Below are positions 43,127-55,176 of a stretch of DNA of 64,000 nucleotides, in pieces. Under the pieces are notes generated by a model. It saw nothing but the letters and a program-made list of their open reading frames with translations. It was not told where the DNA came from and did not search any database. Position 1 is the stretch's first letter. Every line of letters starts with the position of its first letter. The position numbers and the translations under genes are program-made. The stretch is from NCBI RefSeq assembly GCF_030345715.1, contig NZ_JAUASX010000008.1:62001-126000 (forward strand), in the 5' to 3' direction. Source of the stretch: Solimonas sp. SE-A11. Lineage in GTDB: Bacteria > Pseudomonadota > Gammaproteobacteria > Nevskiales > Nevskiaceae.

Positions 43127-44661
43127 GCTTTCCTCCCGGCGGCATGGCGGCCGGCGCGGCGTCCGAAGAAGGTGCCGTCGCCGATCGACACGCCGCTGCC
43201 GATATAGGGCGCCACCGGCAGGCCGGCCGAGGTGCGCCCGCTGGCATACAGACCGGGGATAGGGTCGCCCCAGGCATTGATCACCTGGGCGTCGGTATTG
43301 GTCTGCAGGCCGCCGAAGGTATGCACCGGCATGAAGGTGTTCTTCAGGCCCACGTCGTAGGCCACGAAGGGCGCCTCCTTCAGCGGCGCGAGGTACTTCT
43401 CCGCCTTGTGCAGCAGCGGATCACGCTTGTCCTTGGCGTAACGGTTGTAGTACTCCACCGTCTGCACCAGCGCGCCCTCGGGCAGCTTCAGCTTGCCCTC
43501 CAGCTCCCCGATGCTGGGCGCCTCCGCCGCCACGTTGAAGCGGAAATCCTTCCAGGCGAAGGCATGCGCCTTGTCCACGACCATGTACGCCTGCCCGTCG
43601 TCCAGCTTGAAGGCGATCTCGTGGCCCACCAGGCCGTAATAGCCGTCCTCAGGCACGAAGCGCTGGCCACGCGAGTTCACCAGGATGCCGTTGAGGATGG
43701 TCTCCGGCGGATACATCGGCAGGATCACGAATCCATGGTGCATGCGCTGCACCGCGCCGCCCACTGCCATGCCCATCAGGATGCCCTGGCCCAGGTCGCC
43801 GGCACGGCCCCAGGGCACCGAGCAGCGCGCCAGCTCCGGCGCGAAGCGCTCCAGCATCGCGCGGTTGTGGATGAAGCCACCGGCCGCCAGCACCACGCCG
43901 CGTCGCGCGCGGATGTTGAGCCGCTGGCCCTTCTCATCCACCACTTCCACGCCGGCCACGCTGCCGTCGCTCTCCAGCACCAGGCGCTCGGCCGAGCAGC
44001 GCAGCTTCAGCTGCGCCCCGGCATCGGTGGCGGCCTGGGTCAGCGCCTTCATCAGGTCACGGCCGCCGATCAGATGCGGCGAGGGGGGCACATGGCCGCG
44101 CGGGGCCGGCCGTGCCTGCTCGCGGTAGGGGTGCACCAGCTCGCTGCCGCAGTAGTACAGCGAGCCGTCGGGGATCGAGATCTCCTTCTCCTCGGAGAAC
44201 TTCTGCGCGTAGTGCACGCCGTTGGCCACCAGCCAGTCGAAGTGCGCGACGCTGCCCTCGCAATAGAGCTGGATCTTCTTCTCGTCGGCGTAGAGGCCGC
44301 TGGCCGCCATCATGTAGCGGTACATGTCCTCCACCGTGTCGGTGAAGCCCAGCGCCTTCTGCAGGGCCGTGCCGCCGCCCAGGTAGCAGACGCCGCCGGA
44401 CAGGCTCGAGGAGCCGCCGGGCACGTGGAATTTCTCCAGCACCAGGGCCTGGATGCCGTTGCGGCGGGCCTCCAGAGCCGCGGAGATGCCCCCCGCGCCG
44501 GAGCCCATCACCAGCAGGTCGGTTGTGGCGTCCCAGCGGCGCACGTCCTTGCGCGCCTTGGGTGTCGCCGCCTCGGCCCCGAAGGCCGCCGCGCCCGCGG
44601 CCGCCAGGCCGATCTGCTTCAGGAAACCGCGCCGGCCGTAGTCGGCCTTGCTCTCGCCCAT
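43123..44661 (-). CDS. Tat-exported KstD/fumarate-reductase-like flavoprotein
   Basis: A 512-residue FAD enzyme with a twin-arginine signal (YGRRGFLKQIGLAAAGAAA, Arg10-Arg11). The FAD fold VMGSGAGGISAA lies at about 51-62. The second FAD segment is GLYASGRTSAG, and the end APYIGSGVSIGDGTFFGRR has Tyr486 and Ser489 where KstD-like enzymes place substrate-contacting Tyr/Ser. It is homologous to the cytoplasmic flavoprotein at 8946-10643, with the same GGxxYLGGGTALQKA-type pattern. I infer a periplasmic dehydrogenase of ketosteroids, or of a related cyclic ketone, that donates electrons to the cytochrome c translated from the overlapping gene. A fumarate-reductase-like activity is the alternative. 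Confidence 0.78.
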   Translation of the reverse strand: MGESKADYGRRGFLKQIGLAAAGAAAFGAEAATPKARKDVRRWDATTDLLVMGSGAGGISAALEARRNGIQALVLEKFHVPGGSSSLSGGVCYLGGGTALQKALGFTDTVEDMYRYMMAASGLYADEKKIQLYCEGSVAHFDWLVANGVHYAQKFSEEKEISIPDGSLYYCGSELVHPYREQARPAPRGHVPPSPHLIGGRDLMKALTQAATDAGAQLKLRCSAERLVLESDGSVAGVEVVDEKGQRLNIRARRGVVLAAGGFIHNRAMLERFAPELARCSVPWGRAGDLGQGILMGMAVGGAVQRMHHGFVILPMYPPETILNGILVNSRGQRFVPEDGYYGLVGHEIAFKLDDGQAYMVVDKAHAFAWKDFRFNVAAEAPSIGELEGKLKLPEGALVQTVEYYNRYAKDKRDPLLHKAEKYLAPLKEAPFVAYDVGLKNTFMPVHTFGGLQTNTDAQVINAWGDPIPGLYASGRTSAGLPVAPYIGSGVSIGDGTFFGRRAGRHAAGRKA

Positions 44662-44740
44662 GCTCTCTCCTCCAGGCGTGATGTCAGCGGGGGCGGCCGG
44701 GCCGCCCTGTCAGCTTCGCCTCTCCGATCGTGGAGAGCGG

Positions 44741-44902
44741 CTAACCAATCTTCTCGAACGTGTCCTTGCCCGCGCCACAGTCGGGGCAGACCCAGTCGTC
44801 CGGGATGTCCTCGAAGCGCGTGCCGGGCGCAATGCCGTGATCCGGGTCGCCCTTCTCCTCGTCGTACACCATGCCGCAAATCGTGCATTCCCACTTCGCC
44901 AT
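44741..44902 (-). CDS. Rubredoxin
   Basis: A 53-residue one-iron electron carrier with the two CxxC knuckles, Cys6/Cys9 (ECTICG) and Cys39/Cys42 (CPDCG), and the family core [25 protein letters not shown]. Rubredoxins of this type serve alkane hydroxylases or reduce oxidised partners, but no such hydroxylase is visible here. GGGAG precedes the ATG at 44902. It lies just upstream of the exported flavoprotein gene on the same strand and may share a promoter with it. Confidence 0.93.
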   Translation of the reverse strand: MAKWECTICGMVYDEEKGDPDHGIAPGTRFEDIPDDWVCPDCGAGKDTFEKIG

Positions 44903-45009
44903 GCCGTTCTCCCGGGCTTTAGCTGCGATGCGGGGATATTGAAGGGGGCACCGTCCGGCGGGTATCGCCCATTCGGCGTATTGGCGACCCCTGAACCCTC
45001 CGATAGTCT

Positions 45010-45039
45010 GCATAAACATTTCAATAGCAATGTTTATGC
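45010..45039. promoter_or_regulatory. Perfect inverted repeat GCATAAACAT-N10-ATGTTTATGC, probable operator
   Basis: Ten-base arms, AT-rich in a GC-rich genome, lie in the divergent region between rubredoxin (start 44902) and the membrane/aldehyde dehydrogenase fusion (start 45082). The position suits a dimeric repressor (TetR- or GntR-like) controlling one or both sides. Confidence 0.6.
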
Positions 45040-45081
45040 GGCCGGCCATGACCGACCCGCGAAACGGAGGAGACCGGACCC

Positions 45082-47070
<1,989 letters not shown>

Positions 47071-47088
47071 TCTACACGAGAGACCAAC

Positions 47089-47415
47089 ATGGTTGCAGTC
47101 ACCTACATCGAGCACAACGGTACCGAGCACAAGGTCGACGTGGATGCCCACATGAACCTGATGGAAGGCGCCACGCTGAACATGGTGCCCGGCGTCATCG
47201 GCATGTGCGGCGGTATCTGCTCCTGCTCCACCTGCCATTGCTATATCCCGCCGGAGTGGGAGGGCAGGATTCCACAGGCAGAGGCAGGAGAGCTGGGCAC
47301 GCTGGAGTCCGTCACCCACCGCAAGGCCAACAGCCGCCTCGGTTGCCAGGTCACGGTGACCGAGGAGATGCAGGGGCTGGTGGTGCATCTGCCGGCGGAC
47401 CAGGCGGGGAGCTGA
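47089..47415 (+). CDS. Adrenodoxin-type 2Fe-2S ferredoxin
   Basis: A 108-residue ferredoxin with the vertebrate/bacterial P450-type ligand set Cys40, Cys46, Cys49 and Cys86 (CGGICSCSTCH and LGCQVTV). The end ADQAGS and the ESVTHRKANSRLGCQ segment are typical. Such ferredoxins feed electrons to cytochromes P450 such as steroid side-chain hydroxylases, none of which is in the window. It is 18 bases downstream of the aldehyde dehydrogenase and probably cotranscribed, which suggests an alcohol/aldehyde to acid route for a P450 product. Confidence 0.9.
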   Translation: MVAVTYIEHNGTEHKVDVDAHMNLMEGATLNMVPGVIGMCGGICSCSTCHCYIPPEWEGRIPQAEAGELGTLESVTHRKANSRLGCQVTVTEEMQGLVVHLPADQAGS

Positions 47416-47425
47416 ATCAATCAAA

Positions 47426-47588
47426 CCCCTCTCCCGCTTGCGGGAGAGGGGCTGGCGAGGGCATGGATGCCCGAGGTAGGGCAACGCAGGAGCAGTTGCC
47501 GAGGGAGAGGGTTTCTGTAGCTCTCGCAAGCTCTACAGAAACCCTCTCCCGGCCCTTCGGGCCACCCTCTCCCGCGGGCGGGCGAGGG
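47426..47588. repeat. Nested palindromic repeat, CCCTCTCCCGC family, copy 2
   Basis: Outer arms CCCCTCTCCCGCTTGCGGGA and CCCTCTCCCGCGGGCGGGCG surround an inner long hairpin GAGAGGGTTTCTGTAG ... CTACAGAAACCCTCTC (47506-47550). The segment GGATGCCCGAGGTAGGGCAA, ACGCAGGAGCAG recurs at 55735-55762. It fills the gap between the ferredoxin and SDR genes. Confidence 0.8.
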
Positions 47589-47617
47589 GAAATGGATCGA
47601 ATTCCGAGGAGAACCAC

Positions 47618-48364
47618 GTGAGCACTTTCAACAACAAGGTCGCCATCATCACCGGCGCCGGCCAGGGCATCGGCGAGGGCTACGCCAAGCATCTCGCCGC
47701 GCTCGGTGCCAAGGTCGTCGTCGCCGACATCAACGCCGCCCAGGGCCAGCGCGTAGTCGAGGAGATCGGCAAGGCCGGCGGCACGGCCATCTTCGCCTCG
47801 GTGGACGTCTCCAGCGAGGCCTCCGCCGCGGCCCTGGTCGAGGACGTCTCGCAGCGCTGGGGCGAGATCCACTACCTGGTCAACAACGCCGCCATGTTCG
47901 GCAACCTCGACTTCAATCCGCTGATGACCGTCGACCTGGCCTATCTCAACAAGGTCATCGCCGTGAACATGCTCGGCGCCGTGGTCATGACACGCGCCGT
48001 GGCGCCACAGATGCCCAAGGGCGGCGTCATCGTCAACCAGTCCTCCACCGCGGCCTGGATGCACTACGATTACTACTCCTTCACCAAGCTCGCCATCAAC
48101 GGCATCACCTGCGTGCTGGCGCGCGAGCTGGGCCCGCGCGGCATCCGCGTCAACGGTATTGCCCCCGGCCCCACGGACACCCCGGCGCTGCGCGCCAAGG
48201 TGCCGGAGGAATACCTGCAGGGCATGGTCGCGCAGATGCCCCTGGGCCGCCTGGGCACCCCGGAGGACTTGGCCAAGGCCCTGGCCTACCTGCTGTCGGA
48301 CGACGCCAGCTGGGTCACGGGGGTGATCCTCAACGTGGACGGCGGCTCGCTGATGCGGGCCTGA
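47618..48364 (+). CDS. Short-chain dehydrogenase/reductase
   Basis: A 248-residue SDR with TGAGQGIG (12-19), NNAA (89-92), Ser142/143, Tyr153 and Lys157, and the end VTGVILNVDGGSLMRA. VVVADINAAQG after strand 2 favours NAD. The Met/Tyr-rich stretch before the catalytic Tyr (AAWMHYDYYSFTK) suggests a hydrophobic pocket. Substrate unknown; alcohol oxidation upstream of the aldehyde dehydrogenase would fit the context. It uses a GTG start with GAGGAG ahead. Confidence 0.78.
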   Translation: MSTFNNKVAIITGAGQGIGEGYAKHLAALGAKVVVADINAAQGQRVVEEIGKAGGTAIFASVDVSSEASAAALVEDVSQRWGEIHYLVNNAAMFGNLDFNPLMTVDLAYLNKVIAVNMLGAVVMTRAVAPQMPKGGVIVNQSSTAAWMHYDYYSFTKLAINGITCVLARELGPRGIRVNGIAPGPTDTPALRAKVPEEYLQGMVAQMPLGRLGTPEDLAKALAYLLSDDASWVTGVILNVDGGSLMRA

Positions 48365-48383
48365 TCAGCCATCGACCTCGCCG

Positions 48384-48464
48384 CCGTTCGCACTGAGCCT
48401 GTCGAAGTGCGGGCGGCTCCCACCACCAATGGGGTTCGCATTTCGACAAGCTCCATGCGAACGG
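48384..48464. repeat. Dispersed repeat, TTCGACAGGCTCA family, copy 2
   Basis: CCGTTCGCACTGAGCCTGTC, GAAGTGCGG on the left and TTCGCATTTCGACAAGCTCC, ATGCGAACGG on the right are inverted relatives. The right half lies about 30 bases before an SDR gene start, so it could affect its translation. Confidence 0.75.
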
Positions 48465-48494
48465 TTAACTTTGACGGCAGGGGAGAAAACAACA

Positions 48495-49280
48495 ATGAAA
48501 AGCAAGGTTCAGGGCCAGGTGATCGTCATCACTGGAGCCTCCAAGGGCATTGGCTTCGCTACCGCCCAGGTGCTGGCGTCCCGCGGTGCCAAGGTGGCGC
48601 TGCTGGCGCGCGGCGAGGCCGGTCTCAAGGAGGCCGCGGCGCAGCTGCCCGCCGCCCAGGTCTTCACTGCCGCAGTGGACGTCTGCGACAAGGCCGGCAT
48701 GGAAAAGGTCCTGGACGCGGTGATCGCCCAATGGGGCCGCATCGACGGCATCATCAACAACGCCGGCTTCCAGTTCGCGCGCCGCATCGAGCTCATGCCC
48801 GAGGCCGAAGTGCGCAAGATGGTGGACGTGAATTTCCTCGCCACCGTGTTCTCCTGCCAGCTCGCCATCCCGCGCCTGCGCGCGGCCGGCGGCGGGCGCA
48901 TCGTCAACATCTCCTCCGCCACCGTGCGCCACGACAACGAGTTCGCCCACCTGGCACTGTACTCGGCCTCCAAGGCGGCGATGGACAAGTTCAGCGAGGA
49001 ACTGCGCGGGGAGGTCAAGAAGGACGGCATCCTCGTGACGGTCTTCAGCCCGGGCGCCGTGGCCACCGGCAGCATCGCCAACTTCGACCCTGCCGCGCTG
49101 CCGGACGCCATGGGCGCCTGGCTGGACAAGGGGCCGAAGTTCGACGGCATGACCACCGCCGACGTGGTCGGCGAGGCCATCGCCGGCTGCTTTGAGTTCC
49201 CTGCCGGCGTCGCCGTGGAATTCATGGAAGTGCGGCCGCAGATGCCCACGCCCAAGCTGCTGGAGAGTGACGCCAAATGA
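48495..49280 (+). CDS. Short-chain dehydrogenase/reductase
   Basis: A 261-residue SDR with TGASKGIG (13-20), NNAG (88-91), Ser140/141, Tyr156 and Lys160. LLARGEAGL after strand 2 has a basic residue, typical of NADP use. AGGGGAG precedes the ATG. The distinctive C-terminus (FPAGVAVEFMEVRPQMPTPKLL) is shared by uncharacterised SDRs of this type. Its stop overlaps the ATG of the next gene (ATGA), so it works with the 6-phosphogluconate-dehydrogenase-like enzyme. The pathway is unknown. Confidence 0.78.
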   Translation: MKSKVQGQVIVITGASKGIGFATAQVLASRGAKVALLARGEAGLKEAAAQLPAAQVFTAAVDVCDKAGMEKVLDAVIAQWGRIDGIINNAGFQFARRIELMPEAEVRKMVDVNFLATVFSCQLAIPRLRAAGGGRIVNISSATVRHDNEFAHLALYSASKAAMDKFSEELRGEVKKDGILVTVFSPGAVATGSIANFDPAALPDAMGAWLDKGPKFDGMTTADVVGEAIAGCFEFPAGVAVEFMEVRPQMPTPKLLESDAK

Positions 49281-50131
49281 GCATCGGGTTCATCGGTCTC
49301 GGCAACATCGGCAAGCCGATCGCCAAGCACCTGCTGAAGCTGGATGAACCCCTGTGGGTCCACGACGTCGCGGTCGGTCCGGTGGCCGAGCTGGTGGCGC
49401 TGGGCGCGCGCCGCGCCGGCACACCGGGCGAGCTGGCGCGCGAATGCCGCCACATCGGCATCTGCGTACGCGACACCATCGACGTCGAGCAACTGCTGTA
49501 CGGCTGCTCCGGCAGCGGTGGCGGCCTGCTGGAGCAGGCCCAGGCCGGTAGCGTGATCGCGGTGCATAGCACCGTGACCCACGAGGCCATGATGCGCTGG
49601 GCCCGCCATGCGTCGATGCGCGGCATCCACCTGGTGGATGCGCCGATCACCGGCGGCGCCGGCGGCGCCGAGGATGCCCGCCTGTGCTACATGGTCGGCG
49701 CCAGCGACGAGCTGTTCGAGCGCTGCCAGCCGGTGTTCGCCACCTCCAGCAATAAGCAGGTCCACGCCGGCGACACCGGTGCCGGCATCACGCTCAAGCT
49801 CTGCAACAACGTCATGACCTATGCCGCCTTCGCGGCCATCGACGAGGCCTCCCGCTTGGCCCGGGCCGGCGGCCTGACGCTGGAGATGCTGGTGGAGGTG
49901 GGCCGCGCCAACGGCGTGGTGACCCCGCAGATGGAAGCCTTCATCGGCAACCGCGACGGCATCGCCGCCCGCGGGCCCGAAATGCTGGAGAAGGCCTTCG
50001 GCCTGTTCGGCGCCCTGGGCCGCAAGGACCTCTCGGCGGCGCTGGAAAGCGCCGAGAAGCTCGGCGTGAACATGGCCGCCAGCGAGCGCGTGCGCGACAT
50101 CATCGAAGACGTGTTCCTGGCCCGGCGCTAG
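49277..50131 (+). CDS. 3-hydroxyisobutyrate-dehydrogenase-like NAD(P) oxidoreductase
   Basis: A 284-residue beta-hydroxyacid dehydrogenase. The N-terminal Rossmann motif is GFIGLGNIG (4-12), the substrate-binding signature is DAPITGGAGGA (121-131), and the catalytic Lys174 lies in GITLKLCNNV. The C-terminal all-helical domain completes the fold. Family members oxidise 3-hydroxyisobutyrate, tartronate semialdehyde or larger beta-hydroxyacids, or reduce imines. The translational overlap with the preceding SDR suggests sequential redox steps on one substrate, possibly a branched methyl acid released from steroid rings. Confidence 0.8.
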   Translation: MSIGFIGLGNIGKPIAKHLLKLDEPLWVHDVAVGPVAELVALGARRAGTPGELARECRHIGICVRDTIDVEQLLYGCSGSGGGLLEQAQAGSVIAVHSTVTHEAMMRWARHASMRGIHLVDAPITGGAGGAEDARLCYMVGASDELFERCQPVFATSSNKQVHAGDTGAGITLKLCNNVMTYAAFAAIDEASRLARAGGLTLEMLVEVGRANGVVTPQMEAFIGNRDGIAARGPEMLEKAFGLFGALGRKDLSAALESAEKLGVNMAASERVRDIIEDVFLARR

Positions 50132-50312
50132 GGTCCCGCAGGGCCGCCCGGCCCAGGTCAATCCGCCAGGTGAAAGCGCGGACATTCTTTCCGGGCCATG
50201 CTTCCCTCCTGAACGTCCGGTTATTTATTCGTCATGCGGGCGGCACTGCTTGCGGGCATTCTTGGCTCGCGGCTTGCTACGTCTCGCCCAAACGAGAATG
50301 GGAGAACACCTC

Positions 50313-51686
50313 GTGCAGCGCCTGTCACCCACTGATACCGCATTCCTGTTGATGGAGCGTCGCCACATGCCCCTGCATGTCGGCGGCCTGATGATGCTCA
50401 AGCCGCCCGCGGATGCCCCGCCGGACTTCGCCGCGCAGATGGCGTCGCGGCTGCTGCAGTCCGTGCAGGCCTCGCGGCCGTTCAACCTGCGGCCGCAGAG
50501 CCGCTTCGGTCTGAGCTTCTGGGAGACCGACAGCACCTTCGACATCAACCAGCACCTGGTGCACCTGGCCCTGCCCAAGCCGGGCCGCATCCGCGAGCTG
50601 CTGGCGATGTGCTCGCGGGTACACTCCCAGCACCTGGACCGTGCCTACCCGCTGTGGCGCATGTACCTGATCGAGGGACTGGAGGACGGCCGCATCGCGG
50701 TGTTCTTCAAGATCCACCATTCCGTGGTGGACGGCGTGGCGGCGATGCGGCTGATCATGAAATCCATGTCGGAGAGCCCCGAGGAATCGGCGCGCATGCC
50801 GCCCACCTGGGAGATGGCGCCGCGCCGCCGCGAGGCCTCCATGCCGATCTCCGGCGTGGCCACCAGCCCGCTGGGCATCCTGTCCGGCCTGAGCCGCGGT
50901 GGACTGTCGGCCGTGCCCAACGTCTTCAACCATCTCAAGCAGACCTGGCAGGACCGCCGTCACGGCAACCCTGACGTGGTCACCAGCACCCAGGCGCCGC
51001 GCTGCCTGCTGAACCAGCCGATCACCGCCTCGCGGCGCTTCGCCGCGCAGTCCTACGCCACGCCGCGCTTCCGCAAGGTGGCCGCCGCCGCGGGCGGCAC
51101 CGTCAATGACGTGGTGCTGGCGGTCTGCGCTGCCGCGTTGCGCAGCTACCTGCTGGAGCTGGATGCCCTGCCGGAGCAGCCGCTGGTGGCCGTGGTGCCG
51201 GTGTCCATCCGCCGCGACGACGGCGACTCCGGCAATGAGATCGCCTTCGCCATGGTCAACCTGGCCACGCACCTGGCCGATCCGCTGGAGCGCCTGCAGG
51301 CGATCAAGGCCTGCATGGACTACAGCAAGACCCGCTTCAAGCAGCTGAGCCCCGCCGAACTGCAGGCCTACGCCGTGGCACAGCTGGTGCCGGGTGCGCT
51401 GAGCATGCTCACCGGGCTCACGCCCGAGCGCGTGCCGGCCAACCTCGTCATCTCCCACGTCCCCGGCCCGCGCCAGGACATGTACTGGCAGGGCTGCAAG
51501 CTCGACGGCATGTACCCGGCCTCGCTGATCATCGACGGCTTTGCCTTCAACATCACCGTGATCAGCCGGCATGACTTCGTCGACTTCGGCCTGATCGGCT
51601 GCCGCCGCACATTGCCCAGCCTGCAGCGCCTGCTGGACCACATCGAGAACGGCCTGGCGGAACTGGAGGCGGCCGTAGAGGAGTAG
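50313..51686 (+). CDS. Wax ester synthase/diacylglycerol acyltransferase (WS/DGAT)
   Basis: A 457-residue acyltransferase that joins an acyl-CoA to a fatty alcohol or diacylglycerol for storage lipid. The catalytic motif HHSVVDG lies at about 135-141. RLSPTDTAFLLMERRHMPLHVGG opens the protein, and AAGGTVNDVVLAVCAAALRSYL and NLVISHVPGPRQDMYWQGCKL are further family blocks. I chose GTG 50313 because GGGAGAAC lies just ahead and the protein then begins at the family-typical MxxLSPTD; an in-frame ATG 15 bases upstream is possible. It stands alone between unrelated genes. Confidence 0.87.
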   Translation: MQRLSPTDTAFLLMERRHMPLHVGGLMMLKPPADAPPDFAAQMASRLLQSVQASRPFNLRPQSRFGLSFWETDSTFDINQHLVHLALPKPGRIRELLAMCSRVHSQHLDRAYPLWRMYLIEGLEDGRIAVFFKIHHSVVDGVAAMRLIMKSMSESPEESARMPPTWEMAPRRREASMPISGVATSPLGILSGLSRGGLSAVPNVFNHLKQTWQDRRHGNPDVVTSTQAPRCLLNQPITASRRFAAQSYATPRFRKVAAAAGGTVNDVVLAVCAAALRSYLLELDALPEQPLVAVVPVSIRRDDGDSGNEIAFAMVNLATHLADPLERLQAIKACMDYSKTRFKQLSPAELQAYAVAQLVPGALSMLTGLTPERVPANLVISHVPGPRQDMYWQGCKLDGMYPASLIIDGFAFNITVISRHDFVDFGLIGCRRTLPSLQRLLDHIENGLAELEAAVEE

Positions 51687-51789
51687 GGCGAGCAAGGCGA
51701 TCCGCAGTTTGCACGGTGATGGCTTTCGCCCGCCGGATTGTGCAAGGTCGCCGGGCCTGAACTCAGCTGTCGGGCAGGGGTCGGAATAG

Positions 51790-52080
<291 letters not shown>

Positions 52081-52171
52081 CCCGGCCGGGGGGCGTCCCG
52101 CCAGCGGCGGGATGCCCCGGGCACGGCTCTTGCGACACCCCTGCCCGGAGTCGAGAGCCAAGGAGGGCACG

Positions 52172-53454
<1,283 letters not shown>

Positions 53455-53458
<4 letters not shown>

Positions 53459-54450
53459 GCGACGACGAAGAGCTGCAGATGGAAGCCGGCTCGGCCGCGC
53501 CGGTCGAGAGCATCGACAGTCCCGACCTGGCCGAGATCCTGCGCGACCTGTCGCGCCCGCAAAAGCGCCTGCCGACGCGACTGCTGTACGACGAAGAAGG
53601 TTCGCGCCTGTTCGAGCGCATCTGCGAAACCGGGGATTACTACGTCACGCGCACCGAGCTCTCGATCCTGCGCGAAAACCTGCCCGACATCGCCGCCTTC
53701 GCCGGCCCCGGTGCGGGTGTGATCGAGCCGGGCGCCGGCTGCGGCTGCAAGACGCGTGAGTTGCTGTCGGCCCTGGAAGACCCACGCTGGTATGCCCCGC
53801 TGGACATCGATCCCAGCGTGCTGTGGCGTTGCCGTCAAACGATGAGCCAGGTCTTGCCGCGCCTGCCGCTGGTACCGGTCTGCGCCGACTTCACCCGGCC
53901 CTGGCGCTATGCGCGCCTGCCGCTGGCGGAGCGCCGCCTGCTGTTCTTCCCCGGCTCCACCATCGGCAACTTCGAACCCCATGAGGCCCAGGCCCTGCTA
54001 CGCCAGTTCCAGCAGGCCACCGGTGCGAGCGGCCGCATGATCCTGGGCGTGGACTTGCGCAAGAGCGCCGCCACCCTGCGCCGCGCCTATGACGACAGCG
54101 AAGGCATCACCGCCCGCTTCAACCTCAACCTGCTGGTGCGCCTCAACCGCGAGCACGCCGCGGACTTCGATATCGCCGCCTTCGAGCATGTAGCGGTCTA
54201 CGACAAGACGCGGCATCGCATCGAGATGCACCTGCGCAGCCGCCGCGAGCAGCAGGTACGTATCGGTGGACGAAGCTTCCGCTTCGCCGCCGGCGAGACG
54301 ATCCACACCGAGAGCTCGCACAAGTACCTGCCGGATGGCATGGCGCAACTGGCCGTCGGTGCCGGCTGGCAGGCCTGGAAACTCTGGATGGACCCGCAGC
54401 GGCGCTTCGCCCTGATGGGATTCGAGGCGGCCCGATGGAGGCAGCCGTAA
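53455..54450 (+). CDS. egtD: EgtD, L-histidine N-alpha-trimethyltransferase
   Basis: A 331-residue SAM-dependent enzyme that trimethylates histidine to hercynine. KRLPTRLLYDEEGSRLFERI with DYYVTRTELSIL (about 37-72) is the histidine-site region, EPGAGCGCKTREL (91-103) the SAM motif, and FFPGSTIGNF a later family block. An acidic N-terminal tail of about 20 residues is extra. It is cotranslated with egtB, so the pair should make ergothioneine from hercynine; the final C-S lyase (EgtE) is not seen here. Confidence 0.92.
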
Positions 54451-54475
54451 AAGAAAGAGAGCCTAGGAGGACAAC

Positions 54476-54697
54476 ATGGCTACAGCGAAGAGAGCAGGAG
54501 CCCGCCGGTACAGCAAGGGCGCGTCCAAGACCGTCGCCAGCGCGATGCGCCGGCGCAAGCGTGGCACGCTCAAGAGCGGTCCGGGCGGCAAGGGTGGCAC
54601 CGTACGCAGCCGCAAGCAGGCCATCGCCATCGGCTTGTCGGAGGCGCGCAAGAAGGGCGCCAAGGTCCCCGGGAAGGCCTCGGGAGGCTCCCGGTGA
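54476..54697 (+). CDS. Small basic protein (DUF6496-like)
   Basis: A 73-residue protein with about 30 percent Lys/Arg. The core RSRKQAIAIGLSEARKKGAKVP is typical of DUF6496 proteins, whose role is unknown; a nucleic-acid-binding or histone-like function is a guess from charge. GGAGG precedes the ATG. It lies 25 bases after egtD and overlaps the next gene, so it may be coexpressed with ergothioneine synthesis as part of a stress response. Confidence 0.75.
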   Translation: MATAKRAGARRYSKGASKTVASAMRRRKRGTLKSGPGGKGGTVRSRKQAIAIGLSEARKKGAKVPGKASGGSR

Positions 54698-55176
54698 GCC
54701 GCGAGCGGGTGCGCGGCGCGGCGCCTTATTCGCGCAAGCGTCGCCGCGACAATCGCGGAGAAGCCGCTCCACATCCGCTGGAATTCGAGCGGGATTCGGA
54801 AGGTGCCGATGGCTCGCAGGCATTCCCGTCCGCGCGCGTCGCCGGGTTGGGACGCAGCGGCGGGGAGACCCCGGACGGCCGCGTGACCGCCGACGACCTC
54901 TCGCCGGAAACCTTGCTGGACGACGACGCGTCCCGCTCGCCCGCCGTGCGCGCGCGCCGTGCGCCGCAAGACGCGCAGTTGACCCGTAGCACCTCCACCG
55001 CCGGCATGGGCAGCGGCCTGGACGAAGTCGAATGGGCGGAGCGCAGGCCGGTGGGATGCGATCAGGCCAAGAAGCTGCAGCAGCGTTCGGAACGCCACGC
55101 CAACGATGCCCGCCAGATCGAGCCTGCAGGCGCGGCCGAAGCCCTGGAACGCAAGCGCCATGACCATCGACGTTGA
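54694..55176 (+). CDS. Hypothetical hydrophilic protein
   Basis: A 160-residue, strongly charged protein with no membrane segment or recognised enzyme motif. The middle stretch DLSPETLLDDDASRSPAVRARRAPQDAQL followed by GMGSGLDEVEWAERRP resembles short stress-associated proteins of unknown function, but I cannot name a family with confidence. The GTG start at 54694 overlaps the stop of the preceding small basic protein, and its 3' end overlaps the cytochrome gene by 17 bases in another frame. Confidence 0.55.
   Translation: MSRERVRGAAPYSRKRRRDNRGEAAPHPLEFERDSEGADGSQAFPSARVAGLGRSGGETPDGRVTADDLSPETLLDDDASRSPAVRARRAPQDAQLTRSTSTAGMGSGLDEVEWAERRPVGCDQAKKLQQRSERHANDARQIEPAGAAEALERKRHDHRR

Noticed and set aside
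47426..47588. Insertion sequence
   Set aside because: Palindromic arms are present but no transposase gene, and the space is too short.
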